Below, piece by piece: positions 20,822 to 29,058 of a stretch of 64,000 nt of DNA; the first letter of the stretch is position 1, and each line of letters opens with the position of its first letter. This DNA is from JACKJP01 sp050249695 (lineage in GTDB: Bacteria > Pseudomonadota > Alphaproteobacteria > Rhizobiales > Tepidamorphaceae). The position numbers were made by a program, and so were the translations under genes. The notes below the pieces were generated by a model. That model was not told the DNA's origin, searched no databases, and saw only the letters and a list, made by a program, of their open reading frames with translations. Location of the stretch: the NCBI GenBank assembly GCA_050249695.1, contig JBFWQA010000003.1:434001-498000 (forward strand). The letters are read 5' to 3'.

Positions 20822-21910
20822 TCAGGCTCCGAGCACCTTGTCGCGGGCCCGCGTATAGGCGGTATCGGAAATCCGGGTCCATCCCCCGACGTTCTTGCGC
20901 GCCTTCTGGTAGCTCTGGAGGATACGCTTGCCGATATCATCGGTGACCGACGCTGTGACGACATCTTCCGACGCCTTGCCGATCGCGGTGAACACTTCTT
21001 CGGGGAACTCCCTGAGCTGCACGCCATGCTGATTGATCAGCGTATCGAGCGCCGAGCCGTTATTGGCGAAGAATTCCGACAGCATGTAGTTGTTTTCCGC
21101 CAGACATGCGGCGGTGAACATCGCCTGGTCGGTCTTGGTCAGCTTCTCCCAGACCCCCTTGTTGACGCCGCAGGCAAGCCCGGAGCCCGGCTCGTGGAAG
21201 CCCGGCCAGTAGTAATATTTGACGACCTTGTAGAAGCCGAAGGCAAGATCGTTCCACGGGCCGACCCACTCGGTGCCGTCGATCGCGCCGGACTGCAGCG
21301 CGGGGAAGATTTCACCGCCGGGAAGCGCCACGACGCTGGCCCCTAGCTGGCGCATCACTTCTCCGCCAAGCCCCGGCATGCGGAACTTCAGACCCTTGAG
21401 ATCCTCGAGACTCTTGATCTCCTTGGCAAACCAGCCGCCCATCTGAACGCCGGTATTGCCGGCCATCAGCGGCTTGACGTTGAACCCGCCCGCCAGTTCG
21501 TCCCAAAGCGCCTGCCCGCCGCCATGATTGACCCAGGCGTCGAGTTCGTTGGCCGTCAGCCCGAGCGGCACGGCCGTAAAGAAATTGAAGCCCTTGTGCT
21601 TGCCCTGCCAATAGTAGTCGGCGCCGTGATACATGTCGGCGGTGCCCTGCGAAACGGCGTCGAAGGATTCGAACGGCGGCACGAGTTCGCCGGCGGCGAA
21701 GAGCTTCACCGTGATGCGGCCTTCGGTCATGGCGGTAATGCGATCGGCGACGCGCTGGGCGCCGGTGCCCAGGCCCGGAAAATTCTTCGGCCAGGTCGTC
21801 ACCATCTTGAGTTCCATCTTGCCCTGCGAGATCGCAGGGGTGGCGAGGGCACTGGCCGCGACGGCGCCGGAGGCAAGCCCGGCCTTAGTCAGAAAAGAGC
21901 GACGATCCAT
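20822..21910 (-). CDS. TRAP transporter substrate-binding protein (DctP family, TakP-like)
   Basis: A 362-aa periplasmic binding protein. The ATG at 21910 is chosen because it follows a strong SD (GGGAGGAAATC) and begins MDRRSFLTKAGLASGAVAAS, a twin-arginine signal with A-T-P-A-I-S-Q cleavage. Mature motifs such as FFTAVPLGLTANELDAWV, LKFRMPGLGGEVMRQLG, SGAIDGTEWVGPWNDLAFG and YYYWPGFHEPGSG recall TakP, the 2-oxo-monocarboxylate binder of Rhodobacter. Substrate assignment to alpha-keto acids is by resemblance only. It is the first gene of the TRAP operon, separated from dctQ by a 31-base hairpin. Confidence 0.93.
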   Translation of the reverse strand: MDRRSFLTKAGLASGAVAASALATPAISQGKMELKMVTTWPKNFPGLGTGAQRVADRITAMTEGRITVKLFAAGELVPPFESFDAVSQGTADMYHGADYYWQGKHKGFNFFTAVPLGLTANELDAWVNHGGGQALWDELAGGFNVKPLMAGNTGVQMGGWFAKEIKSLEDLKGLKFRMPGLGGEVMRQLGASVVALPGGEIFPALQSGAIDGTEWVGPWNDLAFGFYKVVKYYYWPGFHEPGSGLACGVNKGVWEKLTKTDQAMFTAACLAENNYMLSEFFANNGSALDTLINQHGVQLREFPEEVFTAIGKASEDVVTASVTDDIGKRILQSYQKARKNVGGWTRISDTAYTRARDKVLGA

Positions 21911-22110
21911 ATCTGATTTCCTCCCAAATGGTTTCTGCCCGGTGCAGTAGACCCCCATGTCTATGGGGACTGACCTCTTTATTGCAGACATGCTCGCCAA
22001 GTTTCTATTCGCCTTCAGTCGAGCATTAATTGTCGATATAAAACCAGCAATTCCGGCAATGCAAGTTGCCGTCGGGTCACCGCCGGAAGGGTTTCATTGT
22101 GGAGTGCTTG

Positions 22111-22917
22111 ATGCAAATGGCAAAAACGCGCCTGCGCCGGCCCGGCACGCGCCGGCCGCTGGTCGCCGTTACGGGCGATGTGCGCGAGCAGGACAACTAT
22201 CGCTGGCATGCCGCGCCGGACGCCTATCTGTCACCTTTGGCGACAGTCGCCGGAGTCGCGCCCGTCATCGTTCCGGCGCTGGGCGGGCTTCTCGACCTCG
22301 ACGGGCTTCTGGACTCCGTCCACGGCGTTGTGTGTACCGGTTCGCGCTCCAACGTGCATCCCTCGCTCTATGGTGCCGAGCCGTCCCCCGCCTTCGAGCC
22401 CTATGACCGCGACCGCGACGCGACCGCGCTGCCGCTCATCCACAAGGCGCTCAGCGCCGGCATACCCCTCTTCTGCATCTGTCGCGGCATGCAGGAGCTC
22501 AACGTGGCCCTTGGCGGGACGCTGGCGACCGAGATCCAGACGCTGCCGGGCCGCATGGACCACCGCGCGCCGGACGCCGAGGCCCAGGCCGACCGGTTCG
22601 CCCTCGCACACGCTGTCAGCGTCACCGCCGGTGGCTGCCTCGGTCGTGTTCTCCAGAAGGACGAGGTCCGGGTGAACTCGCTCCATCGGCAGGCCATCGG
22701 GCGGTTGGCGGACCGTCTGGCTGTGGAGGCGATCGCACCGGATGGCACGATCGAAGCCGTCTCGGTCAAGGACGCCGCCGGCTACGCCGTCGGTGTCCAG
22801 TGGCATCCGGAATTCTGGGCCGAGACCGACAGACCTTCACGCCGGCTCTTCGAAGCCTTCGGCAAGGCTGTCCATGCCCATGGCGAAGGGCGGCTCTTGC
22901 CTCTTTCGGCGCTCTGA
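22111..22917 (+). CDS. Gamma-glutamyl-gamma-aminobutyrate hydrolase family protein (peptidase C26, PuuD-like)
   Basis: A 268-aa class-I glutamine-amidotransferase-like hydrolase. The ATG at 22111 has SD GGAG six bases upstream. Nucleophile elbow PLFCICRGMQELNVALGG with Cys124, catalytic His/Glu in VQWHPEF near the C-terminus, and the PuuD-like entry GSRSNVHPSLYG. PuuD removes the glutamyl group from gamma-glutamyl-GABA in putrescine breakdown. No other put/puu genes are nearby, so the true substrate may be another gamma-glutamyl compound. It diverges from the TRAP operon (200-bp gap) and is convergent with the NicO gene. Confidence 0.88.
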   Translation: MQMAKTRLRRPGTRRPLVAVTGDVREQDNYRWHAAPDAYLSPLATVAGVAPVIVPALGGLLDLDGLLDSVHGVVCTGSRSNVHPSLYGAEPSPAFEPYDRDRDATALPLIHKALSAGIPLFCICRGMQELNVALGGTLATEIQTLPGRMDHRAPDAEAQADRFALAHAVSVTAGGCLGRVLQKDEVRVNSLHRQAIGRLADRLAVEAIAPDGTIEAVSVKDAAGYAVGVQWHPEFWAETDRPSRRLFEAFGKAVHAHGEGRLLPLSAL

Positions 22918-22921
22918 AGGG

Positions 22922-23947
22922 TCAGGACGCGGCGAGTGCGCCGCCAAGCAGCGTGATCCCGAATCCGAGCACGATGAAACCGCAAGCCGCCCCGATCACG
23001 GTCTGCACGACGGCCCCGGCACGGCCGTTCCCGCCGGCCAGCCGCACGGCGGTGTCGCGGGCATAGAGCGCCAGCGTCGCCAGTATGGCAACGGCCAGTC
23101 CCGTCCCCAGGGCCATCGCGAACGTTCCGGCGACCCCGAGCCAGAAAAGCCCTTGCGAGGCCGAGAAAACGAGCAGGATCAAGGCGCCCGTGCAGGGCCT
23201 CAAGCCCACCGTCAGCACGACCTGCCAGGCTTCCAGCGCGCCCTTCCCTTCCACGCTCCGGGGCGTCACCGAATGGGCATGACCGCATGCGCCGCACACC
23301 TCGCCCTCGGCGTGGGAATGGTCGTGAGCGGCGTGGTGGCCTCCGTGACCGTGATGATGGTGATCGCCATGATCGTGTCCGCCGGCAAGGGCCGCCGCTA
23401 CCGGCCGGGTTGCGAAAACGCGCCACAGCAACCAGACGCCCAGCAGCGTCATCGCCGTATAGCTGGCCAGCTCCAGATAGGCGGTATAGCGCGTCATCGT
23501 CATCGCGGTCGCGCGGACGATCAGCGTCAGTATGGTGACGAGCGCGACCGCGCTCAGCCCTTGCACCATGGACGCCGCGAAGGACAGCAGGATCGCCCTC
23601 CGCGCGCGGGCCGCGCCGCTCATCGCGTAGGCGGCGACGACGGCCTTGCCATGGCCGGGACCGGCCGCGTGCAGGACGCCATACGCAAAGCCACCGCCGA
23701 TGATCACGAACGCCGCCGACGGGCTGGTCCTGAAATCGTGCAATGCGGCGACGAGATCGGCCCGCACCACGCTCTGCCAGTGCCCGACCCAGAGGAAGAA
23801 CGCCGCCAAGGGCCCGCTCGCGCCGGGGATCGTGGCTTCCGGCTGGCCCACACCGAAAGGACTGGCGGCATGCGCCTGATATATCGTGCCGGCGCCGAGC
23901 ATCAGGGCGATGCCGGCCATCAGCGTCACCTGCGCGCCTAATCGCAT
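22922..23947 (-). CDS. NicO/RcnA-family nickel/cobalt transporter
   Basis: A 341-aa membrane protein. N-terminal signal-anchor or signal peptide, then about six TM helices. A His-rich cytoplasmic loop (residues ~190-225, H-D-H-G-D-H-H-H-H-G-H-G-G-H-H and more) is followed by CGACGHAHS. HAAGPGHGKAVVAAY (about residues 115-130) and VGLRPCTGALILLVFS (about 250-265) are the conserved metal-path motifs of the NicO family. Members export or import Ni2+/Co2+. The upstream DUF1007 gene overlaps it by 10 bases, a pairing common in alphaproteobacteria, where the pair is thought to move a divalent metal across the envelope. Confidence 0.9.
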   Translation of the reverse strand: MRLGAQVTLMAGIALMLGAGTIYQAHAASPFGVGQPEATIPGASGPLAAFFLWVGHWQSVVRADLVAALHDFRTSPSAAFVIIGGGFAYGVLHAAGPGHGKAVVAAYAMSGAARARRAILLSFAASMVQGLSAVALVTILTLIVRATAMTMTRYTAYLELASYTAMTLLGVWLLWRVFATRPVAAALAGGHDHGDHHHHGHGGHHAAHDHSHAEGEVCGACGHAHSVTPRSVEGKGALEAWQVVLTVGLRPCTGALILLVFSASQGLFWLGVAGTFAMALGTGLAVAILATLALYARDTAVRLAGGNGRAGAVVQTVIGAACGFIVLGFGITLLGGALAAS

Positions 23948-24591
23948 CTGACGATCACCGCGTTGGCGTAGCCGCCGACCTGCTGCAGCAGTTCGGGCGG
24001 CACGTCTTCGTCCGCGCCTATGGCCGCCAGTCGCGCGGAAAGCCCCTGGTCGGGCCTGCCGGCGCGTTCAAGATGCGCCTCGCAGCCCGCCGGCGCGCCG
24101 GGCGCCAGCGGCATCGCATCGCCCTCGGCGAAATCGAAACTGACGAAATAGCTGGGGTCGAAGACCTCGATGGCGATCGGCGCGCTCCTGACCTCGAAGG
24201 GCGAGCCGGCAGGCAACGTGAAATTGAGCGTCAACCGGCTGCCGTCCCAGTCGAGCCAGAAGTCGACCGGATCGCTAAAGGCGTTCAGCAGCGACACGTC
24301 GCCCCGGACCGGATTGGTGAAATAGCCGTATTCGTTCAGCGACTGCGCGTTGACCTCGGCCAGCGGCTGCAGCTCTTCACGCGACAATTTGCCGTCGCCA
24401 TTGGTATCGAGCCCCTGGATCGCAAAGGCCGAATACGCCTCGTCGAAAGTCCAGTGGTAGTGCACCGCCTTCACGGCGCCCTCCGCGTTGAGTTCGACGG
24501 AACCGGAAACCGTCACCCAGACATGCGGATGGGCGGATGCATCACGCGCGAAAAAGAGTGCCGCGAGGATTGGGAGGACGAAGCGAATCAT
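23938..24591 (-). CDS. DUF1007 family periplasmic protein
   Basis: A 217-aa exported protein with a signal peptide (MIRFVLPILAALFFARDASAH) whose mature form begins HPHVWV, the family hallmark. Residues ~62-75 read DTNGDGKLSREEL, an EF-hand-like calcium loop. ATG 24591 is used; a TTG immediately before it is unlikely. The 3' end overlaps the NicO transporter start by 10 bases, so expression is coupled. The mature N-terminal His cluster suggests metal capture or delivery for the transporter, which is inference. Confidence 0.88.
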   Translation of the reverse strand: MIRFVLPILAALFFARDASAHPHVWVTVSGSVELNAEGAVKAVHYHWTFDEAYSAFAIQGLDTNGDGKLSREELQPLAEVNAQSLNEYGYFTNPVRGDVSLLNAFSDPVDFWLDWDGSRLTLNFTLPAGSPFEVRSAPIAIEVFDPSYFVSFDFAEGDAMPLAPGAPAGCEAHLERAGRPDQGLSARLAAIGADEDVPPELLQQVGGYANAVIVRCD

Positions 24592-24700
24592 CAACCAGGT
24601 CGTCTCTTGCCAATTGATCGTCTGACACTATCAGAAAATGCGGCGGTTGCGGGGCGGGGCTTGGTCTCCCCGCCGGCAGGGCGCTAGAGTTGAAAACATC

Positions 24701-26455
24701 ATGTCCAACGGACACCGTCCCATGCGTCGACTGACCGCCTGCCTTGTTGCCATCCTCTTTCTTGCCTCGCCGGCCTCGACGCAGGTGCGCGAACGCGCCG
24801 CGCCCGAGGCGGCAACCGCGTTCGCCTTCAGGGCCGAACCGCCGGCCGCGGCCGAAAAATTCATGGTCGTCACGGCCCATCCGCTGGCGACGCGAACGGC
24901 GCGCACGGTCCTGCGCGAAGGCGGCAGCGCCGCCGATGCCGCCATCGCCGCCCAGCTCGTGCTCGGGCTCGTCGAGCCGCAATCTTCCGGTCTCGGCGGC
25001 GGCGCATTCACACTCTACTGGGATGCCGGCGCGAAGCAGCTGACGACCATCGACGGGCGTGAGACGGCGCCCGCCGCCGCCACGCCTGAACGCTTTCTCG
25101 ATGAAACGGGCAAGCCGAAACCCTGGCCGGAAATGGTACCCGGCGGGCGGTCCGTCGGGGTGCCGGGCACCGTCGCGCTGCTTGAAAAATTGCACCGCGA
25201 GCACGGCCGCCTGTCCTGGCAGCGGCTTTTTGCGCCCGCGATCGAGCTCTCGATCAACGGCTTCGGCGTCTCGCAGCGCCTCTCCACCCTGCTGGCCGGC
25301 ATGGGCGCGGAGGCCTTTTCGCCCGCCGCGCGCGCCTACTTCTTCAATCCGGGCGGCGAGGCGCGGCCCCTCGGACATGTGCTGAAGAACCCGGCCTACG
25401 CGGTGACGCTGCGCGCGATCGCCGATGAGGGCGCGCACGGCTTCTATCGCGGCGCGGTCGCCGCCGGCATCGCCGAGACCGTCAAAGGCGCCTGGATCAA
25501 TCCGGGCGATCTCACCCGGTCCGATATCGCATCATATGAGGCAAAAGACCGCGCGCCGGTCTGCTTTCCATACCGTACCTTCCGCGTCTGCGGCATGGGG
25601 CCGCCCTCCTCAGGCGGCCTTGCCGTGGGCATGTCGCTGGCGATGCTGGAAGGATTCGATCTCGGTGCCGGCCCGGATGCGCGTTCGCTGCATCTGATCG
25701 CCGAGGCCGAGAAGCTGGCCTTTGCCGATCGCGACGCCTACATCGCCGATCCCGATCATGTGGCCGTGCCTGCGGGACTGGCCGACCCGGACTATCTGAA
25801 GGCGCGCGCGGCTCTCATCGATCCGGCGACCGCCATGGGCAAGGCGATGCCCGGAACGCCGCCGCACGCTTCGCCCGCCGGCGCCGACGGGACGAAAGAG
25901 GCGCCCGGCACGAGCCACATTTCGATCGTCGATGGCGATGGCAATGCCGTCTCCATCACCACCACGATCGAATCGGCTTTCGGCTCGCGCCTGATGACGG
26001 GCGGCTTCCTGCTCAACAACGAACTGACGGATTTTTCCTTCTCCCCCACCGATGCGGAAGGAAAGCCGGTCGCCAATGCGGTGGGCGCGACGCGGCGGCC
26101 GCGCTCCTCCATGGCGCCGACGATGATATTCGACGCGAATGGTGACCTCCATGCCGTGCTCGGATCGCCGGGCGGGAGCCGCATCATTCCCTATGTCGTC
26201 AAGGCGGTCGTGGCGCTGATAGACTGGAATATGGATCCGCAGGCGGCGGCGACGCTCGCCAATTTCGGTTCGCGCAACGGTCCTTTCGAGATCGAGCCGG
26301 GCGCGCTTGCGGCCGCAGTGACCCCGGCGCTGCGTGAGATGGGCCACGAACTTCGCGAGGCCGACATGACCAGCGGCCTCAACATCATTGTGCTGGATCA
26401 GGGTCTCTTCGGCGGTAGCGATCCGCGCCGCGAGGGCGAGGCGGCGGGGGACTAG
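24701..26455 (+). CDS. ggt: Gamma-glutamyltransferase (periplasmic)
   Basis: Autoprocessed Ntn-hydrolase that removes or transfers the gamma-glutamyl group of glutathione and related peptides in the periplasm. 584 aa from the ATG at 24701; ATG 24722 is the alternative and neither has a strong SD. Both leave a signal peptide (LTACLVAILFLASPASTQ). Large-subunit motifs include GGSAADAAIAAQLVLGLVEPQSSGLGGGAF. The nucleophile/processing Thr is in GTSHISIVDGDGN, followed by the oxyanion region RRPRSSMAPT and GSPGGSRIIPYV. The stop shares bases with the stop of convergent copA (CTAG at 26452-26455). Confidence 0.94.
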   Translation: MSNGHRPMRRLTACLVAILFLASPASTQVRERAAPEAATAFAFRAEPPAAAEKFMVVTAHPLATRTARTVLREGGSAADAAIAAQLVLGLVEPQSSGLGGGAFTLYWDAGAKQLTTIDGRETAPAAATPERFLDETGKPKPWPEMVPGGRSVGVPGTVALLEKLHREHGRLSWQRLFAPAIELSINGFGVSQRLSTLLAGMGAEAFSPAARAYFFNPGGEARPLGHVLKNPAYAVTLRAIADEGAHGFYRGAVAAGIAETVKGAWINPGDLTRSDIASYEAKDRAPVCFPYRTFRVCGMGPPSSGGLAVGMSLAMLEGFDLGAGPDARSLHLIAEAEKLAFADRDAYIADPDHVAVPAGLADPDYLKARAALIDPATAMGKAMPGTPPHASPAGADGTKEAPGTSHISIVDGDGNAVSITTTIESAFGSRLMTGGFLLNNELTDFSFSPTDAEGKPVANAVGATRRPRSSMAPTMIFDANGDLHAVLGSPGGSRIIPYVVKAVVALIDWNMDPQAAATLANFGSRNGPFEIEPGALAAAVTPALREMGHELREADMTSGLNIIVLDQGLFGGSDPRREGEAAGD

Positions 26456-28902
26456 GGCCGAACGCTCGCCCTGGGGCGCGTGTCGGGCTTCCAACGCGTC
26501 AGACGCAGGGCGTTGCCGACGACGGTCAGCGAGGACAGCGCCATCGCCGCGCCGGCGAAAGCCGGCGAGAGCAGTCCCAGCGCGGCGAGCGGAATGCCGA
26601 TGACATTATAGGCGAAGGCCCAGAAGAGGTTTTCCCGTATCGTTCGCACCGTGCGTCTGGCGATCTGCCGCGCCGCCGGCACCAGCAGCGGCTCGGGACG
26701 CATCAGCGTGACCGAGGCCGCTTCCATCGCAACGTCCGTGCCCGATCCCATCGCGATGCCGACATCGGCGGCCGCCAGCGCCGCCGCGTCGTTGACCCCG
26801 TCGCCGACCATCGCCGGGTGGCGGCCTTCCCGGCCGAGACGCGCGACTTCCCGGGCCTTGCCTTCCGGCGTCATCTCCGCCGCAACCCTGTCGATCCCGG
26901 CGCGGTCGCCGATGGCCTTCGCGACGGCGGCCGCGTCACCGGACATCAGGATCGGCTCCGCGCCCTGAGCCTTGAGCTGGCGTACCGCTTCGGCCGCGCC
27001 CTCGCGCAACGTATCGGTCAGGCCGAAAAGACCGGCCAGCCGGCCGCCGACGGCGACGGCGACGGGCGTTTCGGCCCGCGCGGAAAGGACCTCCAGCTTC
27101 GCTCCCGCCGCCGAGATGTCCACGCCGAAATCCTCCAGCCATGCGGGCTTGCCTACGGCGACCTCCACCCCGTCGACAACCCCCGTCACGCCCGCGCCGG
27201 GAACGTTCCTGAAGCCGGCGGGCCCGCCCGTCGGACATAGGTCGCCGGCGAGATCGCGAATGGCGCGCGACAGCGGGTGTTCGCTGGAGCCGACCAGCGA
27301 AACCGCCAGTGACAGCAATTCAGGCTCTTCCAGCCCGAAAGCATAGGTGCTGACGACCTTCGGCCGACCCTCGGTCAACGTCCCGGTCTTGTCGAAGGCG
27401 ACCGTGTCGACGCGGGCAAGGTGTTCCAGGGCGTCGATATCCTTGATCAGGATGCCGGCGCGCGCCGCTGAGCCCGTCCCCGCGACCAGCGCGGCGGGCG
27501 TGGCCAGCCCGAGCGCACAGGGACAGGCGATCACCAGCACCGCGACGGCGGCGGAGAGCGCCTCTGCAAGACTGTCCCCCGCGAGCAGCCAGCCGCCGAA
27601 CGTGACGAGCCCGACGACAAGAACGATCGGCACAAAGATGGCAGCCACCCGGTCGACCAGCCGCTGGACCGGTGCCTTTCCCGCCTGCGCCTGCTCGACA
27701 AGCCGGATGACGCGCGCCAGCGTGGTGTCGGCACCGACCGCGCCGACTTCGATTTCCAGCCTCCCCGTGCCATTGATCGCGCCTTCGATGACGACGTCGC
27801 CCTCGGCCCGCGCCACGGGCACGCTTTCGCCCGTCACCAGCGATTCGTCGATCTCGCCTGCGCCCGCGCGAATGACCCCGTCGGCGGGAATGCGCTCGCC
27901 CGGCCGCACCAGGATGCGGTCGCCCACAGCCAGGGTTTCGACCGGCACTTCCTCTTCATGGCGTTCGCCGTCAAGACGGGTCGCGACACGCGGTCTGATA
28001 TCCATCAGCGCACGGATGGCGGCGGAGGCGCCCCGCTTGGCGCGCGATTCCAGGAGCTTGCCGGCCAGCACCAGCGTCAGCACCACGGCCGACGCTTCGT
28101 AGTACAGGGGCCCGCCACCGCCAGCGAAGGTGACGCCGAGGCTGTAGAAAAATGCCGCGCTGGTGCCGAGCGAGACGAGGACGTCCATATTTGCCGCGCC
28201 GTGCCTGAGCGCGGACCAAGCACCGCGATAGAAGCGCCAGCCGACGAAAGCCTGCACCGGGGCCGCAAGGGCGAACTGCCACCATGCGGAAAGGCTGGCA
28301 TGCAAGCCGAAAGGCAGCAGCGCCATGGGCGCAACCAGCGGGAGCGTCAGCAACGCCGCACCGGCGAGCAGGATCGTGTCCCGGGTCAGTGCCCGCGACC
28401 GCTCCGCGTCCGCGCCGTCCCGCGCACCGGCGGCATTGGCGCCGCTGCGGGCCGGATAGGCCTGATAACCGGCAACCTCGACGGCCGCGATCAGCGCGCG
28501 CGGGGACACGGTGGTCCGGGCGATTTCGATATGCGCAGATTCGGATGCGGCATTGACGCTCGCGGTCAGCACGCCCGGCACGGCAAGCAGCGCCGCTTCC
28601 ACCCGCCCGGCGCAGTTGCCGCAATGCATCCCGCCGATCTGAAGCTGAATGGTCTCGTGCGGCACGCCATAGCCGGCGCCGGTGACCGCCGCCTCCGCCG
28701 CGCGAACGGCATCGGCGTCGCGCGCCGAGAAATGCGCACGCTCCAGTGCCGGCTCCACGTAAATGTCTGCGACACCCCTCACCTTCCCGAGCGCCGCCTG
28801 CAGACGGGAGGCGCAATTGCCGCAATGCATTCCCTCGACGGGGAGATGCACCTGCGCCGGCGAAGACGGGACGACCGGTTTGCCGGTGATCTTCTGTTCC
28901 AT
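26452..28902 (-). CDS. copA: Copper-exporting P1B-type ATPase
   Basis: Exports Cu+ from the cytosol using ATP. 816 aa. Two N-terminal heavy-metal-associated domains with GMHCGNC at residues 24-30 and 91-97. The membrane motif CPC at residues 460-462 (IACPCALGLATPAALV) is the Cu+/Ag+ signature. Phosphorylation motif FDKTGTLTEGRP (about 503-514), TGES actuator loop (~357-360) and hinge VGDGVNDAAALAAADVGIAMG. ATG 28902 has no SD; a CueR-type promoter placed just upstream would start the mRNA almost on this ATG. A much longer open frame exists upstream but overlaps other genes and is rejected. Confidence 0.96.
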   Translation of the reverse strand: MEQKITGKPVVPSSPAQVHLPVEGMHCGNCASRLQAALGKVRGVADIYVEPALERAHFSARDADAVRAAEAAVTGAGYGVPHETIQLQIGGMHCGNCAGRVEAALLAVPGVLTASVNAASESAHIEIARTTVSPRALIAAVEVAGYQAYPARSGANAAGARDGADAERSRALTRDTILLAGAALLTLPLVAPMALLPFGLHASLSAWWQFALAAPVQAFVGWRFYRGAWSALRHGAANMDVLVSLGTSAAFFYSLGVTFAGGGGPLYYEASAVVLTLVLAGKLLESRAKRGASAAIRALMDIRPRVATRLDGERHEEEVPVETLAVGDRILVRPGERIPADGVIRAGAGEIDESLVTGESVPVARAEGDVVIEGAINGTGRLEIEVGAVGADTTLARVIRLVEQAQAGKAPVQRLVDRVAAIFVPIVLVVGLVTFGGWLLAGDSLAEALSAAVAVLVIACPCALGLATPAALVAGTGSAARAGILIKDIDALEHLARVDTVAFDKTGTLTEGRPKVVSTYAFGLEEPELLSLAVSLVGSSEHPLSRAIRDLAGDLCPTGGPAGFRNVPGAGVTGVVDGVEVAVGKPAWLEDFGVDISAAGAKLEVLSARAETPVAVAVGGRLAGLFGLTDTLREGAAEAVRQLKAQGAEPILMSGDAAAVAKAIGDRAGIDRVAAEMTPEGKAREVARLGREGRHPAMVGDGVNDAAALAAADVGIAMGSGTDVAMEAASVTLMRPEPLLVPAARQIARRTVRTIRENLFWAFAYNVIGIPLAALGLLSPAFAGAAMALSSLTVVGNALRLTRWKPDTRPRASVRP

Positions 28903-28909
28903 GGGAGGG

Positions 28910-28940
28910 AATGTGGACCTTCCCGTTGCTGGAAGGTCAA
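28910..28940 (-). promoter_or_regulatory. CueR/MerR-type copA promoter and operator
   Basis: Perfect 7-bp inverted repeat ACCTTCC-N7-GGAAGGT at 28917-28937. On the minus strand the arrangement is TTGACC (-35), a 19-base spacer, then CACATT (-10), with the repeat inside the spacer. A 19-bp spacer with a dyad is the hallmark of MerR-family activators, and ACCTTCC-N7-GGAAGGT is the known CueR operator pattern of copA genes. No merR/cueR gene is in this window. The predicted transcript begins within a few bases of the copA ATG at 28902. Confidence 0.85.
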
Positions 28941-29058
28941 GGGCCGCCTTGCCGGTGCCGCGATTTTCTTCGACAGCGCCCGGTCCCGGTGATATAGGCC
29001 TCTTTCGCCGAAGGATGCCCAATCGTGGGCGCGCGGCTGAGGATCCATTAAGAGCGCC

